DNA of 64,000 bases. It comes from Bemisia tabaci. Taxonomy: Eukaryota; Arthropoda; Insecta; Hemiptera; Aleyrodidae. Shown in pieces: positions 55,397-64,000 of this stretch. Every line of letters starts with the position of its first letter. The stretch's first letter is position 1. Both the position numbers and the translations under genes were made by a program. The notes below the pieces were generated by a model, which saw only the letters and a program-made list of their open reading frames with translations, ran no database searches and was not told where the DNA came from. The DNA lies in contig NC_092801.1 in assembly GCF_918797505.1 (NCBI RefSeq), positions 25,636,477-25,700,476 of the forward strand, in the 5' to 3' direction.

Positions 55397-55636
55397 TTAA
55401 GTATTTGTGTCCCGAGACAAACCGGAATTACCTACCGGTATATCATCGGCCGGGGTAGTAGTAGCTACTTCTACTGTTATACTTCTGTTATTATTAGAGC
55501 TGTATATGTTTCTTTTGACAATTACAATATTCTTTATATACTCGTTTATACGTTCCCATTTCGCCTTACTACTAATCATTTCTTTTATTATAGTGTTCGG
55601 TGTTAAATTTATATCTAATTCGCATTCAATCTTCAT
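55397..55636 (-). CDS. Unassigned 79-codon open frame
   Basis: It is ATG-initiated and charged (for example SKAKWERINEYIKNI), so it reads more like protein than most frames here. The complementary plus-strand frame (GTG start at 55407) is very hydrophobic, as expected from the opposite strand. The style resembles the last residues of some retroelement proteins, but this is only an impression. No other domain, neighbour or signal supports it. Confidence 0.2.
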   Translation of the reverse strand: MKIECELDINLTPNTIIKEMISSKAKWERINEYIKNIVIVKRNIYSSNNNRSITVEVATTTPADDIPVGNSGLSRDTNT

Positions 55637-55843
55637 TTAAATTCAGTTTATTCATTCACTTAATTTATTTAAATTGTTAATTAATGAAGTTAAAAACACG
55701 GGCAAAAAAGTGCATCGCTTGATTTCGTATATTGATCTCTCTCTCTCTGTATTTGCTTGTTTCATGACTTGGTTTTTAGGCTAGTTACCTTAAATACTTA
55801 AACATGGACGAATTTATGCTAAATCTGAGACAAGAGACCCTTT

Positions 55844-56417
55844 CTGCCGTGATAGCGAAGAGAGCAGTAAGGGTCAAATTCGAAATCGAGTTTCCTTCAA
55901 AATGCCTCTAATCTCTCTCAGGTGAAATCGCTGAAATAGCTGAAACAGCAAAATTCATCTCATTTTCATGAAGACGAGACGTACATGAGAAGGCCGTAAG
56001 TGCGCAAAAAATTATGCAGTTTCAGACAAGACAGCAGTTAGTGACAATATTCCTCCAAAGAGCCAATGAAAACGGTGCTTTCAAGTAAAGTGCCGCCCTC
56101 TTCTCTCAATTTCTAACCTGAAAATGCGTTTGTGATCGTGTGTCCAAAACGCAACCACGAAAGCAGGCAGAAAATAGCACTTACGGCTGTCATGCCTAAG
56201 CATGAAAATGAAAACTACCCTTTTTATGTAATTGTAATAAAACCAGTCGATTTTTAATCGCCCAAACGATTTCTAGGAGTCTTTCGGACGATTAGTGATA
56301 ATTTGAGAAAGGACGGAAGCGTCTTTCAATAAAATTTTCCCGTCAGATGCCTCTCAGGCAGCCCGTTTTCTCAAAACTTCATTTTTACACTTATAGCTCT
56401 CTTCGCTTTCATGGCAG
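55844..56417. mobile_element. Family K foldback element, full copy
   Basis: CTGCCGTGATAGCGAAGAGA pairs with TAGCTCTCTTCGCTTTCATGGCAG across about 574 bp. CTTT flanks both ends. The end shares CTGCCGTG with family A. The interior is imperfectly symmetric. Confidence 0.75.
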
Positions 56418-57660
56418 CTTTGAGCACTCACAGTGACCACTATCCATAGTCCGAAGAATTATTTTCCATTCATCAGCTCCAAAGTTTAGTCCCGCATCAA
56501 CGGTGAAAATCCCTACGGATTTTTTAATTGCTCCACGGAAAAAAGTAGGGTAAAAACGGGGCATAAAAAAAGATGCAAAAGAAAAAGTCTAAAACAACAA
56601 GGATTCGCCGTGAAAGTAAATGGCTATTAAAAGTGCACTGAAAGTACTCTCAAGGAATCACGTCTAAAAGGACTGTCTAAATGCAAAAGTTGGATGAAAA
56701 AGGGAAGAACGTTCAACAAGGACCAATGGGCAGAAACAACCTATCCCCGTTGCATTTTAAAGGGAGTTACGCGGTGGCTGCTGTATAATTAGGGCCATGT
56801 GAAGAATACAGAGTGCCGTTGCCACGCTGGGCAAAATACCTTGCATTCGGGTGGTTCATCGATAGGAGAAAACATCGGTTTTTAGGTGCAAAGCGGCAAC
56901 GATGTTATGGGTACGTATGCACGGAGGCAGGAGTAACTTAAAACAACCCCCAACTCAGCAACTCAAAGTTCAGCCGATGAGCTCGTCTTAATAACCCAAG
57001 CTTTCTCGCCCTAGTGGAAGTCCAAGCCAATCAATGGTTGCCACGTTGTGCTAAATCAATAAATAAGGTGATTCGAATTTTCACTTACTGTTGAGAATAT
57101 ATTTCAAAATGTCACAATCCTTTATACCTGAAAAATTAATGTTATTCTTCGACAAAAGGACTGTTTCAAAAATTAAATTTTGAAGTTATAGGAGGGAATT
57201 TGATCCCCCAAAATATTCAGAATTTTACGATAATGGACAATTACTGAGAGACATGAATTCAGTCATAAATCAATAATATTTTTCCTTCCACATTAATCGT
57301 TTCCTCCAAAAACTGTCTCAAGGTACAGCAATAATGTGTCAGGATCAAAAATCATGAGTCCAAATGGGATCTATAATGTAGAAACAATGTTGGAACAATG
57401 AGAATTCTAACAGAATATTCGCAGGAATATATTGGAAGATTTTACGTTTAAAATTTTTAAGTTCAACCCCACTCATTGGTCATAAGCTATAATTTACGTC
57501 AAAAAAGTATAGTGTCAAAAAGAGTTAGGTTTTTGTAGTTCTTCAAAAATTGGAAGAAGTGGATGTTTGCTTCCTCTATCCTACTGACTCTAATACAAAT
57601 TCACCTAACCCCCAACTTCAGAGTAGCCCCTATCACTAGCAGTATTTGGATTGCAATTGG
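56418..57660. other. Unique stretch, no recognised feature
   Basis: Mixed composition, no repeat shared in the window, no frame above 60 codons with any motif. Confidence 0.4.
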
Positions 57661-57665
57661 ATCAC

Positions 57666-57797
57666 ATTTGGACGTATTTTTGCCGAACGGAACTATGCGC
57701 ATTATGACGTGAGCCGTGAGCCCTGTTGTGCATGTATTCAAATTGGTCTCAGGGCTCATGTCATGTGTTGATAGTCTATTTAACAGAAGTAAACCAT
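57666..57797. mobile_element. Family L foldback element, right end decayed
   Basis: TTTGGACGTATTTTTGCCGA, ACTATGCGCATTATGACGTG at the left; CAGGGCTCATGTC and ACAGAAGTAAACC at the right, as in 17178-17303. Confidence 0.6.
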
Positions 57798-57804
57798 TTG
57801 ATTA

Positions 57805-57806
<2 letters not shown>

Positions 57807-57849
<43 letters not shown>
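57807..57849. repeat. Poly-T tract of 43 bases
   Basis: An uninterrupted T run directly after a decayed L element. It could be the complement of a retroposed poly(A) tail, but no retroposed body is visible to its left or right. Confidence 0.9.
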
Positions 57850-57852
<3 letters not shown>

Positions 57853-58046
57853 TGTGCAACTTCTCCCTTGCTCTTAGGTATGATACACATCATGCATACA
57901 GTCAGATCTCATTGCAATGTTTCCTGGGTACCTATCCACGAACCTTTTTTCAAGTCCCGGCCAGCCATCTCTCAAATCACGTTTTTCCGAAAACAACTCC
58001 TTTTATTCCCCCTCAAATTGTCCTCACGAGGTACGACAGTTTTCTC

Positions 58047-58615
58047 AAAAATAAAATGTACACAATCCCGCTCCTTTAAAAATAAAACTTTTTAGTGTAA
58101 AAACAAGAACTTGTTGCTATTTCAGGCAAATTTGTCTAGATTATGTTGAAGCTGCAAAATTTAAAACTGCACCAAATTGGTTCCCCTCTGTTCTATGCAA
58201 CATTTTTCAAGTGTTTTCCCCCCGTCAATTAATAACTGACCATGGGAATCGGTTTTATTTGAAACGCAGCTGGATTTAACCGGAAGAGGTCAAGACTTGA
58301 CCATCGGATAGATCATTTAATGAAAAAAAAAAATAAATAAAATGTACACAATCGGGATCCTTAAAAAATAAGACTTTTTAGTAGAAAAACAAGAACTCGA
58401 TGCTGTTTCAGGCAAATTTGTCTAGATTATGTTGAAGCTGCAAAATTTTATAACTGCATACCAAATTGGTTCCCCTCTGTTCTATGCAACGTTTTTCAAG
58501 TGTTTTCTCCCGTCAATTTAATAACTGACCATGGGAATCGGTTTTATTCGAAGCGCAGCTGGATTTAACCGGAAGAGGTCAAGACTGGACCATCGGATAA
58601 ATCATTTAATGTGTC
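58047..58615. repeat. Tandem duplication, 286-bp units
   Basis: Unit 1 (58047-58332) and unit 2 (58333-58615) both contain ATAAAATGTACACAATC, TTTGTCTAGATTATGTTG, GGTTCCCCTCTGTTCTATGC and CTGGATTTAACCGGAAGAGG. Identity is above 90 percent. No coding frame is kept in both units. Confidence 0.95.
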
Positions 58616-59468
58616 TCTGAGGAGCATCTGGCGGGCAGCGGGGTGGAGGGTTGGCTTTAAGCAAACACGATCCTCGAGAGCACAGCGTCCCTGAGGTGAG
58701 GTGATCCGACTAGCGTGGGGCTTGAGGGAGGGGGAGGTTGTAAAGTTCCCGTTCCCACATAATGTCCCTCCCCTAACGCAAGGCGTAACTTTATTTCCAC
58801 ATGAACCCTGAAAAGCATAGATTTATACGGAGATCAAGGCTCATGTTGGGGTTTAGATACGCTCTCACATCGGAGGAGCGACGATAAACAGCAGCCAACA
58901 GTCAGAAAGATATACAGGCGAAGTTGAGGCGGAGTTTATTTGCTGATGCTGGCCAGAGGAGCTCTAATTGACACGATTGATTCCTTATTTGCTTAAAAGC
59001 TGAAAACTCGTTCCCTGCACAGTCGCGGACAACATGATTCCGGAGTTTTTTTTTGTTTTTTTTTTTTTTTTGTATTTTTTCTAAAAAGTCACTGTTGATT
59101 CACTCTCTGGTTTATCTTTGGGGTCGTTCCGAAATGTACCAGCGTTGATTAATTTGATAGCTCGGAGGGATTCAATTTTTCGGGAAGACAGGGAATGGAT
59201 GAATGAACTTTTTTGTTTTTTAATATCCTGAAAGTGTCAGGTGAGTAGATTACGTTGTAATTTATTGCATATTTTTGGAGCCAAAATCCCGGACAAGCTC
59301 GCTTTTAAAATTTTCAAAGAATGTATGAATTTTAAACGCGCCAGAATGGCGGGAAAATTATGGCAGTGAAGTACTAGGGCAGTCAAATGAATCCTTATCT
59401 CCTCTTATTTTTTACTGATGCTCGTTAACGCATCAGTTTATCATAATACGCATGCATTTTCCTTTTAT

Positions 59469-59469
<1 letters not shown>
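58616..59469. other. Unique stretch, no recognised feature
   Basis: It contains a G-rich patch at 58725-58740 and a T-rich patch at 59047-59072. No gene or repeat is supported. Confidence 0.35.

Positions 59470-59521
<52 letters not shown>
59470..59521. repeat. Poly-T tract of 52 bases
   Basis: The longest homopolymer in the window. No adjacent retrogene is seen. Confidence 0.95.
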
Positions 59522-59525
<4 letters not shown>

Positions 59526-60640
59526 ATTTGTAGTGAAAAAAAGATACGTATTGTCTGATCCTATATTAAAGTAAAATGAGTCAATTGACGCTTAGATGAA
59601 GTCAAATTGGTCTCCAACGATGGGAGAATTAAACTCACACAGACTGAAATGGAGTGATTTCAGTGACAATTAAAGTCATTCAAAGTAAGGTAAAGTCTAA
59701 TGAGTGAACCACCAGACAATGTAGGAATTCGAGCATTTTAATATATTTTTCAGCCATTTTTTAGGTTTCTGAAAAATTTTGGAAGGGGAGTCAGACCACT
59801 ATTACATGATCCAAAAGGGAGGGGGGTGGTGAAAAATTGGCTCACTTTTACTATAAAAAGGAGAGGGGGTCCAAAAAATGGATAAAAGCCTCGCGTAATG
59901 TTTGAACGGAATGATCCTTAATTTCGTGCAAGCTAAAACCGAAGAAAACACTTTAACATATGGACCTATTTGTGCTAAAAGGAGCTACGTGCAGAGGGAT
60001 TGCGTGAAACATAGTTCCTTTTGGCTTAAATACGTTCATATATTCTCTTCCGTTCTTCTTCAGGCTTCAAACCGATCAAGATAAAGAAGAAATGTGTCCC
60101 TGAACGTTAAAATATTGAGACTTCGTCATTTTTTACGATGTGCAACATTCTGCGTACGTGCGCATTTTCACAAGGGAACAACTTCATTTTAACATGAGCC
60201 TTGGTTTGCATAAAAGGACATGCCAACGAGGACTCATTGAGGAATGGCCCTGTTCCTTTTTGAAAACAACCGATTCACTTACTTGCGCGACACTTTGCCA
60301 CCCTTCACAGCCGTCGGTTGCATATGCATATTTTCGAGTCATGTCAGGAAACTGGGTGACAGGGTAGAAGATGAGGTGAAATATTGACTGGAGGGATGAC
60401 CAGGGTAAGGGAGGAGGGAACGCAGGGGGTGGTTGGGAGGGGTGGGTGAAGGTGGTCTTTCGTTGCAGCACATTGTTGCCACTTGTCATGTATTCGCCTA
60501 GAGACAACGAGTATCCGAGTTTATATTTTATTGGAGCACCACAGTGCAATATTTTGACGCATGACAACAGAGTCCGCTTAACTGCAATTAATGATGCCTA
60601 ATGGAAAATACGCACACACAAATTCACAGAAAAAATGCTC
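59522..60640. other. Stretch with an H-end scrap and an L-like hairpin
   Basis: GAACCACCAGACAATGTAGG at 59705 is an H terminus. At 59962-60044, GTGCTAAAAGGAGCTACGTG pairs with CATAGTTCCTTTTGGC. The 127-codon minus-strand frame at 60184-60567 arises partly from G/C-rich low-complexity sequence, and I do not call it. Confidence 0.4.
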
Positions 60641-60828
60641 ACTTGCTCAAAAACAATCCTGGCAATATCAGTCAAAGGGATTTCAGCCATGTAGTGAATG
60701 AAAATTCTACTGGAGTTGGGTTCAATCATGTGATACAAATATTTTAACTTCGGCGTGTTGCACAGTATCAAGATGATTTGAAGGCGTTTTTAATTTGTGC
60801 GGCCCACCCGAATTGAAACTGCACCAGT
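60640..60828 (-). repeat. Dispersed repeat Q, inverted copy
   Basis: It reads as the reverse complement of 32826-33000 (TTAACTTCGGCGTGTTGCAC, GATTTGAAGGCGTTTTTAAT) and continues into GCGGCCCACCCG, as upstream of 41461. Confidence 0.8.
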
Positions 60829-61045
60829 ACACGGAGAGAATTAACTTTCTGATTTAACAATTCCATTGCCAAAAAAAAGTGACTACAATATATCAACGTA
60901 GATTTCACAACACAAAAATGCTTCTTTATCCACCCCCGTGGTTGAATTCGCTTACAATAGTGGTTAAAGTAGCATTTTTGTGTTGTGAAATCTACGTTGA
61001 AATATTGCATCCACTTTTTTTTTAGCAATTTAATTTTTTCCGTGT
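60829..61045. mobile_element. Foldback MITE (ACACGGA ends)
   Basis: ACACGGAGAGAATTAA pairs with TTAATTTTTTCCGTGT, and CAACGTAGATTTCACAAC with GTTGTGAAATCTACGTTG. The length is 217 bp. The half copy at 48577-48671 belongs to this family. Confidence 0.85.
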
Positions 61046-61064
61046 CGTATCGCTTTATCTGACA

Positions 61065-61345
61065 GTGCTTAATGAGCTGAGTTCGCAGTATTTTTCTTGT
61101 TTTTTTTCTAGAATGCGAAATTTGTGAATAATAGAGTTTAAAGTGAGAAAATGTGCCATCTTGTGACGTCATCTGGCTATATTTTCCATTTAAACAATTT
61201 TTTTTTTGGTATAGTAGGTTATTTTGTCATTTTTTTATAATAATTGTTCAATTTAGGAACCAAGGATGTCCTGTTGCGCAGTTTCCCCAGTGTTTTCATT
61301 TTACTTATGAAATTTACAAAATTTCAGACACGTGCAAATTCTCCA
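61065..61345 (-). repeat. Dispersed repeat T, inverted copy
   Basis: GTGCTTAATGAGCTGAGTTC, TGTGACGTCATCTGG and AATTTACAAAATTTCAGAC are the reverse complement of 38880-39180. Confidence 0.65.
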
Positions 61346-62084
61346 ATGGATGTATTTAAATCGGAAAGAACTATATCCCATCTGAGTGAGTTTTAAAGAT
61401 CCATAAACATATAATATGTATCATGCGGCTCATATGTCACAATTGATATAGTTTCATTTGATTTAAGTGCGTCAAATTTAGTCTTATGTTGTCATTTCTT
61501 TTAAGAAGGAGATTGTAGGCCATTTGGCAAAAAAATCGAATTGTTAATAAAATGAATTAAACATATTTCTGACAATTTCCAAACATTTTGGAAAAATGGT
61601 CAGCTTTCAAAATGCGTAGTTTGTGGGTACTTCAAAAAATATTAAAAAACTGATGACACAAATTATAGAGATTTTTAAAATTTGGACATGATTTTCAATA
61701 CTAATTTGAAGTCATTTTGAAAGCATCCGGAAATTTTGTGAGAATATTTGGAGCAACATTCTCCTGGGGGCGTTTGAAAATATGTGCGAGATAGTAATTT
61801 CATCACGAATACCCTAACGATTTTATGAACGAAATACTGCTAAATATGACACATTTTCTGGATCTCATTCCACAATTTCTATAGTAATCGAAGTAAATAT
61901 CAAGAAATGAAGTGAAAAACAAACCATCAAAATCAAGTTTTTCTGTAATTAAATTCGTGAACCGGAAATTTCTTTCCAGCCTCAGCAACTGTTCGTGACG
62001 GTACGGTCTTTGAATTTCATGTCAGCACGGTAAGACATCAAAACGCGATAAGTTGTAAGGCTAAGGCATAGAGCTTCTAGATAG
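61346..62084. other. AT-rich stretch, no recognised feature
   Basis: No repeat match, no long frame. Confidence 0.35.
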
Positions 62085-62624
62085 AAGACGCCAGGTAATG
62101 AGGGTTAAAAGTGATGAAGTGCACGACGTCATGTCCACGCAGTTAGTGCGGTATGGATATGTGCAAAGAATATCGGAAAAGATATTGCCCAAACAAGTTT
62201 CGGATTGAGTACCATCTACGAGCTAATTGTTGAAATTGGTAGACAAAGCTGTAGACAAAGATGACAAAAAGGATATGGAAGGATCCTATTGGTGTAAGCG
62301 GGTGGTTAAAATGGACGAAGGAGGTAGGTACACAAGAGACCCTATAATTAGTACATTATTTTCTCCTTTAATGTATGAGAACCACTCATTTTAACCAATA
62401 GGATCGCTCCACACTCCTTCTTTCTTCTTTGTCTATCGCTTTGTCTATCAATTTCAACAATCAGCCCGCTGGAAAAAGACAGCGGGGGCGTCTCATGAAT
62501 GGATGCCAGCAGGGCGTTGCTGGGTAAATGTTGCGTTGATCGTTTCCTGATAATCTTTGGAAACATAGGGACATTTGACGTTCGGGTGTCGCAGAGCGCC
62601 AAAGTGCGTTGTAGGAGCGACTAT
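62085..62624 (+). pseudogene. Broken reverse transcriptase C-terminal fragment
   Basis: 62089-62220 and 62468-62624 match the last 270 bp of the reverse transcriptase gene at 42390-42659: GTGCACGACGTCATGTCCA, GGATATGTGCAAAGAATATC, GGCAGGGCGTTG-like GCAGGGCGTTGCTGG, CGCCAAAGTGCGTTG. Point changes create stops and a 247-bp G element interrupts it. The catalytic part is absent. This is an older relative of the copy at 41.6 kb. Confidence 0.85.
62221..62467. mobile_element. Family G foldback element inside the fragment
   Basis: GCTAATTGTTGAAATTGG, GACAAAGCTGTAGACAAAG at the left pairs with CTTTGTCTATCGCTTTGTC, CAATTTCAACAATCAGCC at the right. It is uninterrupted and so gives the empty site for the F insertion at 3390. 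Confidence 0.85.
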
Positions 62625-62630
62625 CATGTG

Positions 62631-62956
62631 GATTGCAATTTACAAAAAGGAACCAAGAGCATTCCAATGTTGCTATGATTGTTCAACTTAAATTCTTTGC
62701 AAAAAAATTACTGGAAACATAAACAATTAAATTTACAAAGGTAATTTTCGTCTAGAATTTATCGGTTATTAGGAGTGAAGATAAAATTTGTTCAGACGAT
62801 CTGTTTATATTTGCAAGGTGAAAAACGGTGCACAACCTTACCGACATTGAAATGCTCCTGGTTCCTTTTTGCAAAATGCAATCCAAATAATGCAAGTTGC
62901 ACAATCTTAGCAACATTGGAGTGCTCCTGGTTCCTTTTTGCAAAATGCAATCCATG
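62631..62956. mobile_element. Family N foldback element with a duplicated right arm
   Basis: GTGGATTGCAATTTACAAAA, GGAACCAAGAGCATTCC at the left is mirrored by the right arm twice: GCTCCTGGTTCCTTTTTGCA occurs at 62853 and 62921, a 68-bp period. Confidence 0.8.
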
Positions 62957-63307
62957 TACGTTACATATATGTAAGATAGAGCTTCCTCGTGTGCGGTATC
63001 GACGTAAAGTCAATGATCGGGTCGCAGGAGCCCCACGAGGCAACGTGGATCGCGAAAACCATCGATCATGCACGGGCACTTTATTAATGTCAGATTTGAC
63101 AGGTCCAAACTGGAGCATCGTTTAATCTGCATCCATAATGCACCCCCTCCCCCCGCACCCTACAATACACCCCCGGCGACACAGGACGGCCAGTAAACTA
63201 TCCTAGACCTTGATCTGAACTCGGCGGGGGTTGATGGGCCTATTGTTCGCTGCATCAAAGATGTCAAGAATAACCCTGGCTCTCGTGCGTTCCCCCCCCC
63301 CCCCACT
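62957..63307. other. Unique stretch with C-rich runs
   Basis: C runs at 63147-63160 and 63293-63304. No gene is supported. Confidence 0.35.
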
Positions 63308-63472
63308 CAGTGGCGTGGCGTGAATTGCGATGTATCGATTGTTATGTCATTTAAAACTATGGTAAAGAATCGATCATTAAGGTGTTCGCTGCGAACACCC
63401 TGTTTATCGATCCTTTTCCATAGGTTTAAATGGCATAACAATCGATATATCGCAATTCACGCCACGCCACTG
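63308..63472. mobile_element. Family D hAT-like MITE, well preserved
   Basis: CAGTGGCGTGGCGTGAATTG to CGCCACGCCACTG, 165 bp, inverted relative to the copy at 31457. The left flank is CCCCCACT; the right flank is a C run followed by CACT, consistent with an 8-bp duplication later changed by slippage in the C run. Confidence 0.9.
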
Positions 63473-63473
63473 C

Positions 63474-63505
63474 CCCCCCCCCACTGTGCGGGGGGGGGGG
63501 GTGGA
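63474..63505. repeat. C-run/G-run hairpin
   Basis: A run of C, then ACTGTGCG, then a run of G, directly after the D element. It could form a very stable hairpin or be a region of assembly uncertainty. Confidence 0.7.
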
Positions 63506-63780
63506 CCCTGTGGGCTGCGGTTGAAGGGGACGCTCGGAATTGGCGATGACATTTTGAGACCCGGCGAGTGTGGCACGTCGATGCGTTCGGCGCGGACAAA
63601 GGCTTGTCATCTCTCGTTTTGGTTACAGACAATGCCCGGCGAATCGCGGCCCCGCGGATGTTTCGATCGAGCTTTGTGCCCGAAGTTTGTTTGTTTATTT
63701 AGAGCCGAGCGTGAGTTGAGTCAATGTAACCTTCAAATGGTACGAGTTACGGATAAATGAATAGATGCATTGGCACAACA

Positions 63781-64000
63781 CTGCCGTGCTACGGAAAAAC
63801 GACGTATGAAACTTCAGACGTTTGCGAATTTCCTTTGCGGAAACACGACTTTCCCGGTAAACATATGATTGTTTCTCTTTCAATTTTTCAGGAAATTTTG
63901 TTCGCAATTTCACCCAATGTTCCTGAACGTTTCTGAGAAAAATATTCCCAAATTTCCTCAAAAATTAACATTTTAGTAAAGGAAATTTGCTCGAATGTTC
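63781..64000. mobile_element. Family A element, cut by the window end
   Basis: CTGCCGTGCTACGGAAAAAC opens the copy; the sequence follows the family to the last base, where the right arm (GGAAATTTGCTCGAATGTTC) is beginning. About 30 bp are missing. Confidence 0.8.

Noticed and set aside
60184..60567. 127-codon minus-strand frame
   Set aside because: Part of it is low-complexity Pro-rich translation of a G-rich plus strand; no recognisable domain.
63320..63760. 146-codon frame
   Set aside because: The first third is a D MITE and the next part a C/G homopolymer hairpin; the rest has no motif.
1..64000. CRISPR array, prokaryotic operons, LTR retrotransposon or endogenous virus
   Set aside because: No regularly spaced direct repeats with unique spacers, no ribosome-binding-site-led gene strings, no paired long direct repeats, and no viral structural or polymerase frame apart from the truncated non-LTR reverse transcriptase.

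Overview
This window looks like a gene-poor stretch of an animal nuclear genome, most likely an insect. The reasons are its AT-rich composition, intron-like splice signals, very long homopolymer runs (43 and 52 T), an insect-style non-LTR retrotransposon reverse transcriptase, tRNA-like pol III promoter sequences, and a high density of miniature inverted-repeat elements. Several repeat termini remind me of hemipteran (perhaps whitefly) sequence, but I cannot verify that and hold it only weakly. There is no sign of operons, bacterial genes, CRISPR arrays or an intact virus. I found no complete protein-coding gene. The only long, clearly protein-derived frame is a 5'-truncated reverse transcriptase at 41.6-42.7 kb.

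Almost all recognisable structure is transposon-derived, and most families are foldback (each half is the reverse complement of the other). I use letters for families defined by comparing copies inside the window: A (ends CTGCCGTGCTAAGG), B (ATGGAGATGTTGCATG), C (GAAAAAAAGTATGGTA), D (CAGTGGCGTGGCG, with 8-bp target duplications, so hAT-like), E (CACTGGAAAA), F (TCGACGGTGAAAC, TA target, so Tc1/mariner-like), G (AATTGTTGAAATTG), H (TGGACCACTAGACAAGG), I (central CACTGTGCG), J (CTAGAGTACC), K (CTGCCGTGATAGCG), L (TTGGACGTATTTCTGCC), M (CGGGGTGTCTAC), N (ATTGGACTGCATTTTG), and Q, R, S, T, U (dispersed repeats without clear ends). Two pogo/Tigger-like and one mariner-like miniature element are also present.

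Layout: 0-9 kb holds A, B, D, F, G, L, N and a tRNA-like relic. 9-15 kb is mostly featureless apart from an ACT microsatellite, a tRNA-like sequence and a mariner-like MITE. 15.3-17 kb is a near-perfect 1.65-kb hairpin. 18-20.8 kb has B, Q and F. 20.8-24 kb is plain. 24-29.5 kb is dense, nested elements. 29.5-31.4 kb is plain with one recursive-splice-like site. 31-40 kb is dense. 41.4-43 kb is the retrotransposon insertion with its target duplication and a MITE in its tail. 43-50.3 kb has H, D, F, satellites and a local duplication. 50-55 kb has inverted repeats, C, A, M and I, and one plausible exon on the minus strand. 55-64 kb has E, K, duplications, T tracts, a second broken copy of the reverse transcriptase, N, D and A.

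No pathway can be read from this window. What it does offer is an insertion history: several nested insertions keep target-site duplications, and two have an uninterrupted copy of the target elsewhere in the same window. The most unusual single object is the 15.3-17.0 kb hairpin, a candidate source of hairpin RNA.
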